Below are positions 1-9,900 of a stretch of 61,328 bases of DNA, in pieces. Positions within the stretch are counted from its first letter, which is position 1. Each line of letters starts with the position of its first letter. Made by a program: the position numbers and the translations under genes. The notes below the pieces were generated by a model. It was given only the letters and a program-made list of their open reading frames with translations. It did no database searches and was not told the origin of the DNA. This DNA comes from Candidatus Binatia bacterium (GTDB lineage: Bacteria; Desulfobacterota; Binatia; UBA9968; JAJDTQ01): positions 1-61,328 of the forward strand of contig JAJEAI010000046.1 in NCBI GenBank assembly GCA_022824205.1. The letters are read 5' to 3'.

Positions 1-462
1 TCCTTCAGCCTGCGCGACATCGTCGCGGCGCAGCAGGACATCTGGTTCATCGTGCCTCAGTTCCTCGGCTTCGTCATCTTCTTCATCGCGGGACTGGCCG
101 AGACCCATCGTCTGCCTTTCGACCTGCCCGAAGCCGAGGCCGAGTTGGTGGCGGGGTTCCACTCCGAGTACTCCGGGATGAAGTTCGGCATGTTCTTCGT
201 CGGCGAGTACGTCGGCGTGACGGTGATCGCGGCGATGATCGTGACGCTGTTCTGCGGCGGCTGGATGGGACCGGTGCTGCCGGGCATCGTCTGGTTCGCG
301 CTGAAGCTGCTGTTCTTCATCCTGATATTCATCCTGTTGCGGGCGGCGCTGCCGCGCCCGCGCTTCGATCAGTTGATGGCCTTCGGCTGGAAGGTGCTGC
401 TGCCGCTGTCGCTGCTCAACCTGGTGGTGACCGCCGGGGCGCTGCTGCTGTGGAAGGCTTGA
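1..462 (+). CDS. nuoH: NADH-quinone oxidoreductase subunit H, 3' part
   Basis: This is the C-terminal part of the complex I membrane subunit that contacts the quinone site. The reading frame is open from base 1 and has no start in the window, so the gene is cut by the left edge. Visible family marks are the [20 protein letters not shown] segment, a highly conserved cytoplasmic loop of NuoH, and the following [13 protein letters not shown] stretch. At least three hydrophobic membrane segments follow, ending in a short tail. It heads the nuoHIJKLMN run and is followed by nuoI after a short gap. The upstream genes (nuoA-G) would lie outside the window. Confidence 0.95.
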   Translation, partial: SFSLRDIVAAQQDIWFIVPQFLGFVIFFIAGLAETHRLPFDLPEAEAELVAGFHSEYSGMKFGMFFVGEYVGVTVIAAMIVTLFCGGWMGPVLPGIVWFALKLLFFILIFILLRAALPRPRFDQLMAFGWKVLLPLSLLNLVVTAGALLLWKA

Positions 463-507
463 GGGTCGGTCGATGTCGTCGTGTCCGAACGCCGTGAGGA
501 ACCATCG

Positions 508-1023
508 ATGCTGAGCATGCTGCGGACCATCTGGACGGTGCTGCTGCACCTGTTCCGGCGCCCCATCACGGTCCAGTACCCGGAGGAAAAGCCGTACTTG
601 CCGCCGCGTTACCGCGGGCGGATCATCCTCTCGCGGGATCCGGACGGCGACGAGCGCTGCGTGGGCTGCTATCTGTGTTCCGCCGCCTGCCCGGTGGACT
701 GCATCGCGCTCCAGGCCGGGGAGCGGCCGGACGGCCGTCGCTATCCCGAGTTCTTCCGCATCAACTTCTCGCGCTGCATCTTCTGCGGACTGTGCGAGGA
801 GGCGTGTCCGACCTATGCGATTCAACTGACGCCGGACTTCGAGCTGTGCGATTACAACCGGCAGAATCTCGTGTACGAAAAGGAGGATCTGCTGATCGAC
901 GGCCCCGGCAAGTATCCGGGCTACAACTTCTACCGGGTCGCCGGTCTGGCCATCAGCGGCAAGGACAAGGGGGCGTCCGAGAACGAGGACAAGCCCGTGG
1001 ACGTGAAGAGCCTGCTGCCGTGA
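508..1023 (+). CDS. nuoI: NADH-quinone oxidoreductase subunit I (2x[4Fe-4S] ferredoxin-like)
   Basis: This peripheral-arm subunit carries clusters N6a and N6b, which pass electrons from NuoG/NuoB side clusters toward quinone. In 171 residues it has two CxxCxxCxxxC cluster motifs: C51, C54, C57 with C61, and C90, C93, C96 with C100. Each is followed by proline, as is usual. The ATG at 508 is preferred over an in-frame GTG at 481 because GAGGA lies eight bases before it, and because the protein then begins at the usual amphipathic N-terminus. Length is close to that of other bacterial NuoI proteins. It is the only soluble-type subunit in this block. Confidence 0.95.
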   Translation: MLSMLRTIWTVLLHLFRRPITVQYPEEKPYLPPRYRGRIILSRDPDGDERCVGCYLCSAACPVDCIALQAGERPDGRRYPEFFRINFSRCIFCGLCEEACPTYAIQLTPDFELCDYNRQNLVYEKEDLLIDGPGKYPGYNFYRVAGLAISGKDKGASENEDKPVDVKSLLP

Positions 1024-1052
1024 CGGGGACTGCGCCCGCACGGCCCGGAACG

Positions 1053-1088
1053 GGGCGGTAAACGAACATCGGGCGGTAAACGAACATC
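1053..1088 (+). repeat. exact 18-bp tandem duplication in nuoI-nuoJ spacer
   Basis: The unit GGGCGGTAAACGAACATC occurs twice back to back (1053-1070 and 1071-1088), ending ten bases before the nuoJ start. The duplication separates nuoI from nuoJ in an operon where the later genes overlap. It holds no recognisable ribosome binding site beyond GGGCGG. It looks like a replication-slippage product. Confidence 0.9.
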
Positions 1089-1097
1089 CATCGCGCC

Positions 1098-1613
1098 ATG
1101 ACGCTCATCTATTATCTCGCGGCGGCCGTCGCGGTCATTTCGACGGCCATGGTCATCACCCGCGCCAACGCGGTGCACGCGCTCCTGTACATGGTCGTGT
1201 CGCTGCTGTCGCTGGCGCTGATCTTCTTCACCCTGGGGGCGCCGTTCGTGGCGGCACTGGAGGTGATCATCTACGCCGGCGCCATCGTGGTGCTGTTCGT
1301 GTTCGTCATCATGATGCTCAATCTGGGCGCCGAGGTGACCGCCCGGGAGCGTCGCTGGCTGCAACCCAAGGCATGGATCGGTCCCGCGATACTCACGGCC
1401 ATCCTGTTCGCCGAGTTCCTGGTGGTGGTCGCCACCGAACCCCCCGCGGCGGGCGCTCCCGCGGGCGTGGGCGTCAAGCGCGTGGGCGCCGCCCTCTACG
1501 GCCGTTACGTGCTCGGGGTGGAGCTGGCCGCCATGCTCCTGCTGGCCGGGTTGGTGGGCGCGTTCCACCTGGGCCGCCGCGTGTCTTCCGGCGATGAGGA
1601 GGATGAGTCCTGA
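1098..1613 (+). CDS. nuoJ: NADH-quinone oxidoreductase subunit J
   Basis: NuoJ is a membrane subunit next to NuoK and NuoH in the proton-pumping arm. The 171-residue product has about five hydrophobic segments and the typical [19 protein letters not shown] and [19 protein letters not shown] stretches; the latter contains the pi-bulge helix 3 of the family. The C-terminus is charged (SSGDEEDES). The stop codon overlaps the nuoK start by one base (TGATG), which suggests translational coupling. Confidence 0.95.
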   Translation: MTLIYYLAAAVAVISTAMVITRANAVHALLYMVVSLLSLALIFFTLGAPFVAALEVIIYAGAIVVLFVFVIMMLNLGAEVTARERRWLQPKAWIGPAILTAILFAEFLVVVATEPPAAGAPAGVGVKRVGAALYGRYVLGVELAAMLLLAGLVGAFHLGRRVSSGDEEDES

Positions 1614-1921
1614 TGGCCGCGGTACCCATGGAGCACGGGCTCGTGCTGGCGGCGGTGCTGTTCGGGCTGGGGCTCACGGGCGTCCTGGTGCGCCGCAACA
1701 TCATCTTCGTGCTCCTGTCCCTGGAGATCATGCTCAACGCCGCCGCCCTGGCCTTCGTGGTGGCGGGGGCACACTGGGGTCAGGCCGACGGACAGGTCAT
1801 GTTCTTCTTCATCCTGGCCATGGCCGCGGCCGAGGTGGCGGTGGGTCTGGCGCTGGTGGTGCAGCTCTACTATCGCTTCAACACCCTGGACGTGGATACG
1901 GTGAGCGACCTGAGAGGCTGA
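1613..1921 (+). CDS. nuoK: NADH-quinone oxidoreductase subunit K
   Basis: NuoK is a small MrpC-like membrane subunit with three transmembrane helices. The 102-residue product shows the family pattern: [20 protein letters not shown], with the glutamate in helix 2 that takes part in proton translocation, and a second glutamate in [15 protein letters not shown] in helix 3. Length is typical. It overlaps nuoJ by one base and is separated from nuoL by one base. Confidence 0.96.
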   Translation: MAAVPMEHGLVLAAVLFGLGLTGVLVRRNIIFVLLSLEIMLNAAALAFVVAGAHWGQADGQVMFFFILAMAAAEVAVGLALVVQLYYRFNTLDVDTVSDLRG

Positions 1922-1922
1922 C

Positions 1923-3830
1923 ATGCTCGAGCTGCTGTGGCTGATACCCGCCTTTCCCCTCGCCGGCTTCCTCGCCCTGACGCTGGTGGGATCGCGCCTG
2001 TCGCGCACCGAGGCGGCCTACGTGGGCGCGGGCTCCGTGGGCCTGTCGGCGGTGGTGACGCTGCTCGTGGGACTGAGCTTCATGGCGGCGCCGCCCGCCG
2101 CGGGCAGCTTCGTCCAGACCCTGTGGGTGTGGGTGGACGTGGCCGGCTTCCGTCCCGCGTTCGCCTTTCATCTCGACGCCTTGTCGCTGACGATGATCTT
2201 CGTCGTGACCTTCGTGGGCTTCCTGATCCACCTGTACTCCGTCGAGTACATGATGGAGGAGGAGGGTTACAGCCGCTTCTTCGCGTACATGAACCTGTTC
2301 GTGTGCGCCATGCTGACGCTGCTCCTGGCCGACAACCTCATGCTGCTGCTGCTCGGTTGGGAGGGCGTGGGCCTGTGCAGCTACCTGCTCATCGGCTTCT
2401 TCTACAAGGACGAGGCCAACAGCGCGGCCGCGAGCAAGGCCTTCATCGTCACCCGGGTGGGGGACACCGCCATGCTCATGGCGCTGTTCCTGCTCTTCGC
2501 CGAGCTGGGCACCCTGGACATCCAGGCGCTCCTGGAGCGGGCGGGCCAGCAGTTCCAGCCCGGCTCGGGCATGGCCACCGCCGTGGCGCTGCTTCTGCTG
2601 GGCGGGGCCGTGGGCAAGTCGGCGCAGCTCCCGCTCCAGACTTGGCTGCCGGACGCCATGGCCGGGCCCACGCCGGTGAGCGCCCTCATCCACGCGGCCA
2701 CCATGGTCACCGCCGGCGTCTACCTCATCGCCCGCACCCACGTGCTCTTCACCCTGGCGCCGGCGGTGTTGTCGCTGGTGGCGGTCATCGGCACGCTGAC
2801 GCTCCTGATGGCGGGCTTCGCCGCGCTGGTGCAGTCCGACATCAAGCGGGTGCTCGCCTACTCCACCATCAGCCAGATCGGCTACATGTTCCTGGCCCTG
2901 GGGGTGGGCGCGTGGTCCGCGGCGCTGTTCCATTTCATGATCCACGCCTTCTTCAAGGCGCTCTTGTTCCTGGGGGCGGGCGCGGTGATCATGTCGCTGC
3001 ACCACGAGCAGGACATGTACCGCATGGGTGGGCTGCGCCGGCAGATGCCATTTACGTTCTGGTGCTTTCTCATCGGCTCCGGTGCGCTGGCGGCCGTGCC
3101 GGTGGTCACCGCGGGGTTCTACAGCAAGGACCTGATCATCTGGAACGCCTACAACTCCGAGATCGGCGGCGTCTGGCTGTGGGCCGGAGCCCTGGCCGGG
3201 GCGCTCCTGACCTCCATCTACACCTTCCGCATGGTGTTCCTGACCTTCTACCGCGAGGCCACGGAGTGGGTGCGGCATCTCATGCCCATCCATGAGCCGG
3301 GGCCGTGCGTGCGCATCCCGCTGGGGGTCCTGGCGGTGCTCTCGGTGGCGGCCGGGGTGATCGAGCTGCCCCACACCATGGGCTCGCTCACTCTGTTCTC
3401 CGGTTTCCTTAACACGGCGTTGCCGGAGTATCACGGCGTGCACGCGAGCTACGGCACCGAGCTTCTGTTCGAACTGCTGGCGGCGGTCGCGTCGCTGGGG
3501 GGCATATGGCTCGTGTGGACGCTGGTGATGGCGTCGCCCAGCTCCATGGAGCGCATCGCGGAGCAACCGTGGGCGCGCGGGCTGGAGCGCCTGTGGTTCA
3601 GCGGCTGGGGCTTCGACGCGCTCTATGACGCGCTCTTCGTCAAGCCCTGGCTGTGGTGCGCGAAGGTCAACAAGGACGACTTCATCGACGTCTTCTATCG
3701 CGCCGTCGCCTTCGTCACCGAGACGCTCCACTTTGTCGTGAGCATGACCCAGACGGGCGCGGTGCGGTGGTACGCCACCGGCATCGCGGTGGGCGCGGTA
3801 CTGACCGTGGGATTGGTGATCATCCTATGA
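1923..3830 (+). CDS. nuoL: NADH-quinone oxidoreductase subunit L
   Basis: NuoL is the distal antiporter-like proton pump of complex I, with the long lateral helix at its C-terminus. The 635 residues contain the N-terminal SVEYMMEEEGYSRFFAYMNL region, the GWEGVGLCSYLLIGFFY motif, and the proton-path segments GKSAQLPLQTWLPDAMAGPT and HFMIHAFFKALLFLGAGAVI, including the expected lysines and histidines. A hydrophobic terminal helix follows a long amphipathic part. Length is normal for the family. The stop overlaps the nuoM start (ATGA). Confidence 0.97.
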   Translation: MLELLWLIPAFPLAGFLALTLVGSRLSRTEAAYVGAGSVGLSAVVTLLVGLSFMAAPPAAGSFVQTLWVWVDVAGFRPAFAFHLDALSLTMIFVVTFVGFLIHLYSVEYMMEEEGYSRFFAYMNLFVCAMLTLLLADNLMLLLLGWEGVGLCSYLLIGFFYKDEANSAAASKAFIVTRVGDTAMLMALFLLFAELGTLDIQALLERAGQQFQPGSGMATAVALLLLGGAVGKSAQLPLQTWLPDAMAGPTPVSALIHAATMVTAGVYLIARTHVLFTLAPAVLSLVAVIGTLTLLMAGFAALVQSDIKRVLAYSTISQIGYMFLALGVGAWSAALFHFMIHAFFKALLFLGAGAVIMSLHHEQDMYRMGGLRRQMPFTFWCFLIGSGALAAVPVVTAGFYSKDLIIWNAYNSEIGGVWLWAGALAGALLTSIYTFRMVFLTFYREATEWVRHLMPIHEPGPCVRIPLGVLAVLSVAAGVIELPHTMGSLTLFSGFLNTALPEYHGVHASYGTELLFELLAAVASLGGIWLVWTLVMASPSSMERIAEQPWARGLERLWFSGWGFDALYDALFVKPWLWCAKVNKDDFIDVFYRAVAFVTETLHFVVSMTQTGAVRWYATGIAVGAVLTVGLVIIL

Positions 3831-5395
3831 GCCTTGCCTGGATCCTGCTTCTGCCCTTCGCAGGCGGCCTCGCGGCGTGGATCGCGGGGCGGTGGAGCGA
3901 CCTGTGGGCGCGCTGGATCGCCCTGGGGACGGCGCTGCTCCACCTGCTCTTGCTGCTGGTGACCTGGGGCGTCTTCTTCACACGGGTGGCGCCCGCCCCG
4001 GGCGGGTGGCTGATGGCTTCCAAGCAGCCCTGGATACCGCAGTTGGGCATCAGCTTCCACCTGGCCGTGGACGGCATCAGCCTGCTGATGCTGCTGCTCG
4101 CGAGCTTCCTCACGGTCCTGGCGATCCTGACCTCCTGGACCTCCATCACCCGCTCGGTGGGGTTCTACCACTTCAACCTGCTGTTGATCCTGACGGCCCT
4201 GTCGGGCGTGTTCATCGCATTCGACCTGTTCCTTTTCTTCGCCTTCTGGGAAATCTCTCTGCTGCCGCTGTACTTCCTCATCGGCATCTGGGGCTACGAG
4301 AACCGGGTCTACGCCACCACCAAGTTCTTCATCATCACCCAGGGGAGCGGCCTGCTGATGCTGCTGGCCATCCTGGGTCTGGTGGTGGTGCACTGGCAGG
4401 CCACCGGCGTCCTCACGTTCGACTACCTGGACCTGGTGGGCACGGTCATGTCGGATACCAAGGCGTTCTGGCTGATGCTGGGCTTCTTCATCGCCTTCGC
4501 CGTAAAGCTCCCGGTGGTGCCGTTCCACACCTGGCTGCCCGACGCCCACACCCAGGCCCCCACGGCGGGCAGCGTGGCGCTGGCGGGCCTGGTGCTCAAG
4601 GTCGGCGCCTACGGCATGATCCGATTCGTGGTGCCGATGTTTCCCCAGGCGGTGGCGGACTTCACCCTGGCGGCCATGATCCTGGCGGTGGTGGGCATCC
4701 TCTATGGCGCGCTCCTGGCCCTGGGCCAGACCGACCTGAAGCGCATGGTGGCATACACCAGCATCAGCCACATGGGTTTCGTGCTGCTGGGAATCTTCGC
4801 CGGGAACGAGCTGGCGCTTCAGGGCGCGGTCATCATCATGCTGTCCCACGGTTTCAGCGCCGCCGCGCTGTTCATCATGGTGGGGGACCTGCAACACCGC
4901 ACGCACACGCGCGAGTTGGGCCGGTTCGGCGGTCTGTGGGCGGTGATGCCGCGCATGGGCGGCGTGGGCCTGTTCTTCGCCATGGCGTCACTGGGCTTGC
5001 CCGGGCTGGCGAGCTTCGTGGGCGAGTTCCTGGTGCTGCTGGGGGCGTTCCAGGTCAACGTGCCGCTGACGGTGCTGGCATCGGTGGGCCTCGTCGCCGC
5101 CACCATCTATTCGCTGTGGATGATGCAGAAGGTCTATTACGGCGCCAACACCGCGGACTGGCAGGTTGACGACACCGGCGGCCGGGAGATGGCCATCATG
5201 GCGTCGCTCATCGGCGCGACGCTGTGGATCGGGCTCTACCCGCAGCCGGTGTTGACGACCTCGGGGCATGCGCTCACCGAAATGCGCAAGTTCGCAGCCC
5301 AGGCCCGCGCCACGGCCGCGCGCCCCGAAGGCACGGAGAGCGCGGCCTCCGCCGCCGTCGCGTCCACATCACCTGTTGGAGGTGAGCGGCCTTGA
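3827..5395 (+). CDS. nuoM: NADH-quinone oxidoreductase subunit M
   Basis: NuoM is the second antiporter-like proton pump subunit. The start is placed at the ATG overlapping the nuoL stop; a longer open frame upstream lies wholly inside nuoL and is not expected to be used. The 522-residue product has the FWEISLLPLYFLIGIWGYEN motif, the channel segment KLPVVPFHTWLPDAHTQAPT, and MLSHGFSAAALFIMVGDLQH. The C-terminal 35 residues are alanine-rich and poorly conserved in the family. It overlaps the nuoN start by four bases. Confidence 0.96.
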   Translation: MSLAWILLLPFAGGLAAWIAGRWSDLWARWIALGTALLHLLLLLVTWGVFFTRVAPAPGGWLMASKQPWIPQLGISFHLAVDGISLLMLLLASFLTVLAILTSWTSITRSVGFYHFNLLLILTALSGVFIAFDLFLFFAFWEISLLPLYFLIGIWGYENRVYATTKFFIITQGSGLLMLLAILGLVVVHWQATGVLTFDYLDLVGTVMSDTKAFWLMLGFFIAFAVKLPVVPFHTWLPDAHTQAPTAGSVALAGLVLKVGAYGMIRFVVPMFPQAVADFTLAAMILAVVGILYGALLALGQTDLKRMVAYTSISHMGFVLLGIFAGNELALQGAVIIMLSHGFSAAALFIMVGDLQHRTHTRELGRFGGLWAVMPRMGGVGLFFAMASLGLPGLASFVGEFLVLLGAFQVNVPLTVLASVGLVAATIYSLWMMQKVYYGANTADWQVDDTGGREMAIMASLIGATLWIGLYPQPVLTTSGHALTEMRKFAAQARATAARPEGTESAASAAVASTSPVGGERP

Positions 5396-6834
5396 ACCCC
5401 TTCAGCGCACTGACTCCCATGGTCCTGCTGGGCTTGACGCCACTGGTGCTCATGCTGGTGATCTCGTTCCACCGGAGCCATTGGCTCGCCGCGCTCATCT
5501 CGCTGGTGGGCATGGCGCTGCCGCTGGCCCTTCTGGCCGGCACGGCCACCAGCGACGCGCCGCCGCTGGCGCCGCTCCTGATCATCGACGGCTACGCGCT
5601 CTTCTACATCGGCCTTCTGTCGGCCGCGACCATGGTGGTCGTGGTGCTGTCGTACGGATACCTCGAGCGCGTGCCGGGGAACCGCGAGGAGTTCTATCTC
5701 CTGCTCACGCTGGCCACCTTCGGCTGCGCCGTGTTGACCGCCAGCAACCACTTCATCTCGTTCTTCCTGGGGCTGGAGATCCTGAGCGTGTCCCTCTACG
5801 GGCTCGTGGCGTATCTGCGCACCACGCGCACGGCGCTGGAATCGGGCATCAAGTACCTGATCCTCGCGGCGGCTTCGGCGGCCTTCCTGCTCTTCGGCAT
5901 GGCGCTCATCTACGCGGACTTGGGCACCATGGACTTCACCGCCATGACCTCGGTGCTGGCGGCCAAGACACGGGAGCCCTCCGTGTTGCTTCTGGGGGGC
6001 TTTGCCATGGTGGTCATCGGCGCCGGCTTCAAGCTCGCGGTGGTGCCGTTCCACATGTGGGCGCCGGACGTCTACCAGGGCGCCCCCACGCCCGTGACGG
6101 CGTACCTCACGACGGTCTCCAAGGGCGCCATGGTGGCGTTGCTGCTGCGCTACGGCCAGTACGGCGGCCTTTTGGACTACGACTCGGTGGCCTCGGTGCT
6201 GGCGGTCATCGCCGTCCTCTCCATGTTCCTGGGCAACCTGCTGGCGCTCTTGCAGGACAACCTCAAGCGCCTGCTGGCGTATTCCTCCATCGCCCATCTC
6301 GGCTACCTGCTGGTGGCGGTGATCGCCGCCTCCCGCGAAGGGTCGCACGCCGTGACCTTCTACCTGGTGGCCTACTTCGTCACGTCGCTGGGCATTTTCG
6401 GCATCATCACCGCGCTCTCGGACGAGCGCAAGGAAGCCGACGAGATCAGCGACTACCGCGGCCTCTTCTGGCGCCGCCCCTGGGTGAGCGGGGCGCTCTC
6501 GCTGATGCTGTTCTCGCTCGCCGGGATTCCCCTGACCGCCGGGTTCGTGGGCAAGTTCTACGTGCTTACCGCCGGCGTGCTCTCCGACCTCTGGCTCCTG
6601 GTCCTGTCGCTGGTGGTGAGCAGCGTCATCGGCCTCTACTACTACCTGCGCATCATCATCACCATGTACCTCTCCGCCCCCGCGGACCCGTCCTCGCCCT
6701 TGCCCGCCACCCGCCGTTTCTCGTTCCCCGAGGGACTCGTGCTCGCCGGCCTCACGGTGCTGCTCATCTGGTTCGGGGTCTACCCCGCGCCGCTGCTGAG
6801 CGCGATTCAGGCCGCCGTGGGCAGCTTGGCCTGA
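5392..6834 (+). CDS. nuoN: NADH-quinone oxidoreductase subunit N
   Basis: NuoN is the third antiporter-like pump subunit and the usual last gene of the nuo operon. A TTG start at 5392 is chosen because a strong GGAGGTGA site lies just upstream and no suitable ATG occurs before the first conserved helix. The 480-residue product shows LEILSVSLYGLVAYLR, the proton-path lysine in FKLAVVPFHMWAPDVYQGAP, and NLKRLLAYSSIAHLGYLL. A loose GC-rich hairpin (GAGGGGGTGC with GCAC-TAA-GCCCCTC) lies after the stop and may end the operon, but it has no clear T-run. Confidence 0.96.
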   Translation: MNPFSALTPMVLLGLTPLVLMLVISFHRSHWLAALISLVGMALPLALLAGTATSDAPPLAPLLIIDGYALFYIGLLSAATMVVVVLSYGYLERVPGNREEFYLLLTLATFGCAVLTASNHFISFFLGLEILSVSLYGLVAYLRTTRTALESGIKYLILAAASAAFLLFGMALIYADLGTMDFTAMTSVLAAKTREPSVLLLGGFAMVVIGAGFKLAVVPFHMWAPDVYQGAPTPVTAYLTTVSKGAMVALLLRYGQYGGLLDYDSVASVLAVIAVLSMFLGNLLALLQDNLKRLLAYSSIAHLGYLLVAVIAASREGSHAVTFYLVAYFVTSLGIFGIITALSDERKEADEISDYRGLFWRRPWVSGALSLMLFSLAGIPLTAGFVGKFYVLTAGVLSDLWLLVLSLVVSSVIGLYYYLRIIITMYLSAPADPSSPLPATRRFSFPEGLVLAGLTVLLIWFGVYPAPLLSAIQAAVGSLA

Positions 6835-6925
6835 GGGGGTGCTCTGCGACTCCGCGCCTGGAAGAGGGCACTAAGCCCCTCGGAGCTAGGACCGGCACGT
6901 TTAGTTGTCCTGGATGGAGGCTTGT

Positions 6926-9900
6926 ATGAATCAAGGTCTTGAGCCGCTGATCGAAGAACACTCCCGCATCATGGCCGATCAGATGGTAAAGGCTGCGGAG
7001 TGGGCGGATTCCGAGGAAGACCTTCGGCACGAATGCAACAAGCTCATCGACGAGTTTATTTCCAGGGCCGGGTTGGCGGTCAAGGGGCGACACGAATACG
7101 GGTTGGCCGGTGGACGCATTGATTCCAAGTACGGCGGAGTGGTCATTGAATACAAGCATTCCAAGGGTAGCGGTAAAATCGGCGAAGACAGCGAGGGCTC
7201 CGGGTTCAAGGCTGTGGTCGCTCAAATACGTAAACGGTTCCGGGACCTTCAGGACGAAGAACGCGTAGGCGCCGAGCGTATTCTTGGCGTGGGGTGCGAC
7301 GGCGACACACTGGTGTTCATACGGAAACGGGGGAACAAACTCGAAGCCGAGGAGCCCCATCCCGTGACACCACACACGGTCCAACGTTTACTAAGGGCCA
7401 TCGTGTCGCTGGGTGCGCGTGGTCTGTCCTTTACCCCAGAGAACCTGGCAGCTCACTTCGGCTCCAGCGGCACGACCGCGCAGGACGGCATTCGGCTCAT
7501 TCACGCTTTGATCCACGGAACCGGAAGCCCAAAGGCTCAAACCTTCTTTCGTCAGTGGCAGATCCTTTTTGGGGAGGTGTGCGGCTACAACATCCAGGGG
7601 CAGAGCCCTAAGATCAAGAAGCTGGCCGACCACTATAAAATTCATGATCCTCGTCCGGCGGAGATCCTCTTCGCTGTCCACACCTACTACGCCATATTGA
7701 TGAAGCTGTTGGCCGCTGAAATAGTGGCGTCTTTTTCGCCGATAGGGACCTCGGCACTGAAGAGACTGATCGCCGCGCCGACCGCTGCGAAGCTGGCACG
7801 CGAAATGCGTTCCCTAGAACAGGGCGGTATCTGGTCGCAACTCGGCATCCGCAACTTTCTCGAGGGCGATCTGTTCTCCTGGTATCTCGACGCCTGGAAC
7901 AAGGGTTGCAGCGATGCCATCCGTGCCATGACGCGCACTCTGGACACATTCGATCCGACGACTCTCAGCGTCGATCCTGCGGAATCACGGGATCTACTGA
8001 AGCAGCTCTACCAACAGCTCTTTCCCAAGTCTGTCCGTCACGATCTTGGCGAATATTACACACCCGACTGGTTGGCAGCCCTCGTTCTCGACGAAGTTGG
8101 CTACGACGGCAACCCCGATGATCGCCTGCTCGATCCGGCGTGTGGCTCAGGAACCTTTCTGGTCATGGCGTTGAATCGTGTAAGGCAGTGGTACGACGAA
8201 CACCGTCATGAGTGTGGCTTCGGCGAGGACGAGTTGCTGCGCAGAATCCTGCGCAACATCATCGGCTTTGACCTGAATCCCTTGGCTGTCATGGCGTCGC
8301 GCACGAACTACCTGATGGCCATCCGAGATCTGCTGCCTCACGCGGGCAACGTGGAGTTACCCGTTTATCTGTGCGACTCGATCATGACCCCGTCGGAGTA
8401 CGGGGACATCTTCGTCGGAGGCCTGGATCGTGCCCGGCAACTCAAGACCAGTGTCGGTGATTTCAACATCCCGGTGGAGATCGCGCGGGACCGTGAGCAA
8501 ATCGGCCGATATGCCGACACGCTGGAGTCGTGCGTCCGCGATGAATACTCTGCAGATGAGTTTATCGACCGCCTGGAGGACGAAGCCCTTCCGGCAAAGC
8601 AGGTGGATCTCCACAAAGAGTTGTACGCCAAGCTGCAAAAGCTTGACGCAAACAACCAGAACGGTATCTGGGCTCGCATCATAAAAAACGCCTTCGCGCC
8701 GCTGTTTACCGACAAGGTGGACTATGTGGTCGGCAATCCCCCGTGGGTGAACTGGGAGAGTCTCCCTGATGGCTATCGGAATGCCATGAAGCCGTTGTGG
8801 TTCAACTACGGTCTGTTCACGCTGTCTGGTTCAGCCGGTCGGTTGGGTGGTGGGAAGAAGGACCTATCTATGCTGTTTACGTATTCAGCAGTGGACAACT
8901 ACTTGAGTCCGGGAGGTAGGTTGGGTTTCGTCATCACTCAGACTGTCTTCAAGACCCAGGGGGCGGGGGATGGGTTCCGCCGGCTGCGGTACATGCAGGA
9001 ACAGCCGGAGAAGACTTGGCATCTGAAGCCCATTGTGGTGCATGACCTGAGCGCAATGCAGGTCTTCGAGGGAGCCACCAATCGCACCGCGGTCTTCGTC
9101 TGCGAGAAGACTTCCGAGCCGTTTTCCTGGCCCGTACCATACGCGGCCTGGAGAGGCCCGTCCCGCGTCGCTCAACATGAATCGCTTGAGGCCGTGCAGA
9201 CCTCGACAACGCGAACGGATATGGCGGCGATGCCCGTCCGTGTCGCGGAGGAATCGTCTCCCTATCTGACGGCTCCCACGCCAGCCTTGCCTGGCATACG
9301 AAAGGTGATCGGACGCAGCGAGTACAAGGGCTACGCCGGCTGTTGTACTTGGCTCAACGGTGTGTATTGGATCCGAGTACTGGGTACAAGTCCGAACGGC
9401 GCTGATCTAATCATCGAGAACCTGCATGATGTTGGAACGAAAGTGCGACGAGTGGAAGCGGTCATCGAACCGGACTTAGTCTACCCGCTGCTACGGGGCC
9501 GGGATGTCCAGCGGTGGCGAGCCGAGCCTTCAGCGTACGTTATCCTCACTCAGGATCCCAGCACACGCAAGGGTATTCCTGAAGCCGAAATGAAGCGCCG
9601 TTGGCCCAAAACCTTCGCTTACCTGAAGCAGTTCGAAGGCGACCCTGCGCACCCGGCGCGGGGCACCTTACGCGCACGGTCGGGTTACCGCCAGTATTTT
9701 AAACCAAGTGACCCGTTTTACTCCATGTACAACGTTGGACCATACACCCTGGCCGACTGGAAGGTCGTTTGGCGCGAACAGAGTTCTATTTTCCAGGCGG
9801 CACTTGTGGGGTTGGAGGGCCAGAGGGCCGTGTTGCCAGATCACAAGCTTATGCTGGTACCTTGCGCAACCCGTGAGGAGGCGGAGTTTCTTCTTGCGAT

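Noticed and set aside
1878..3731. 617-codon minus-strand frame across nuoL
   Set aside because: Antisense to a full set of NuoL motifs; Q/H/E-rich composition with no domain pattern.
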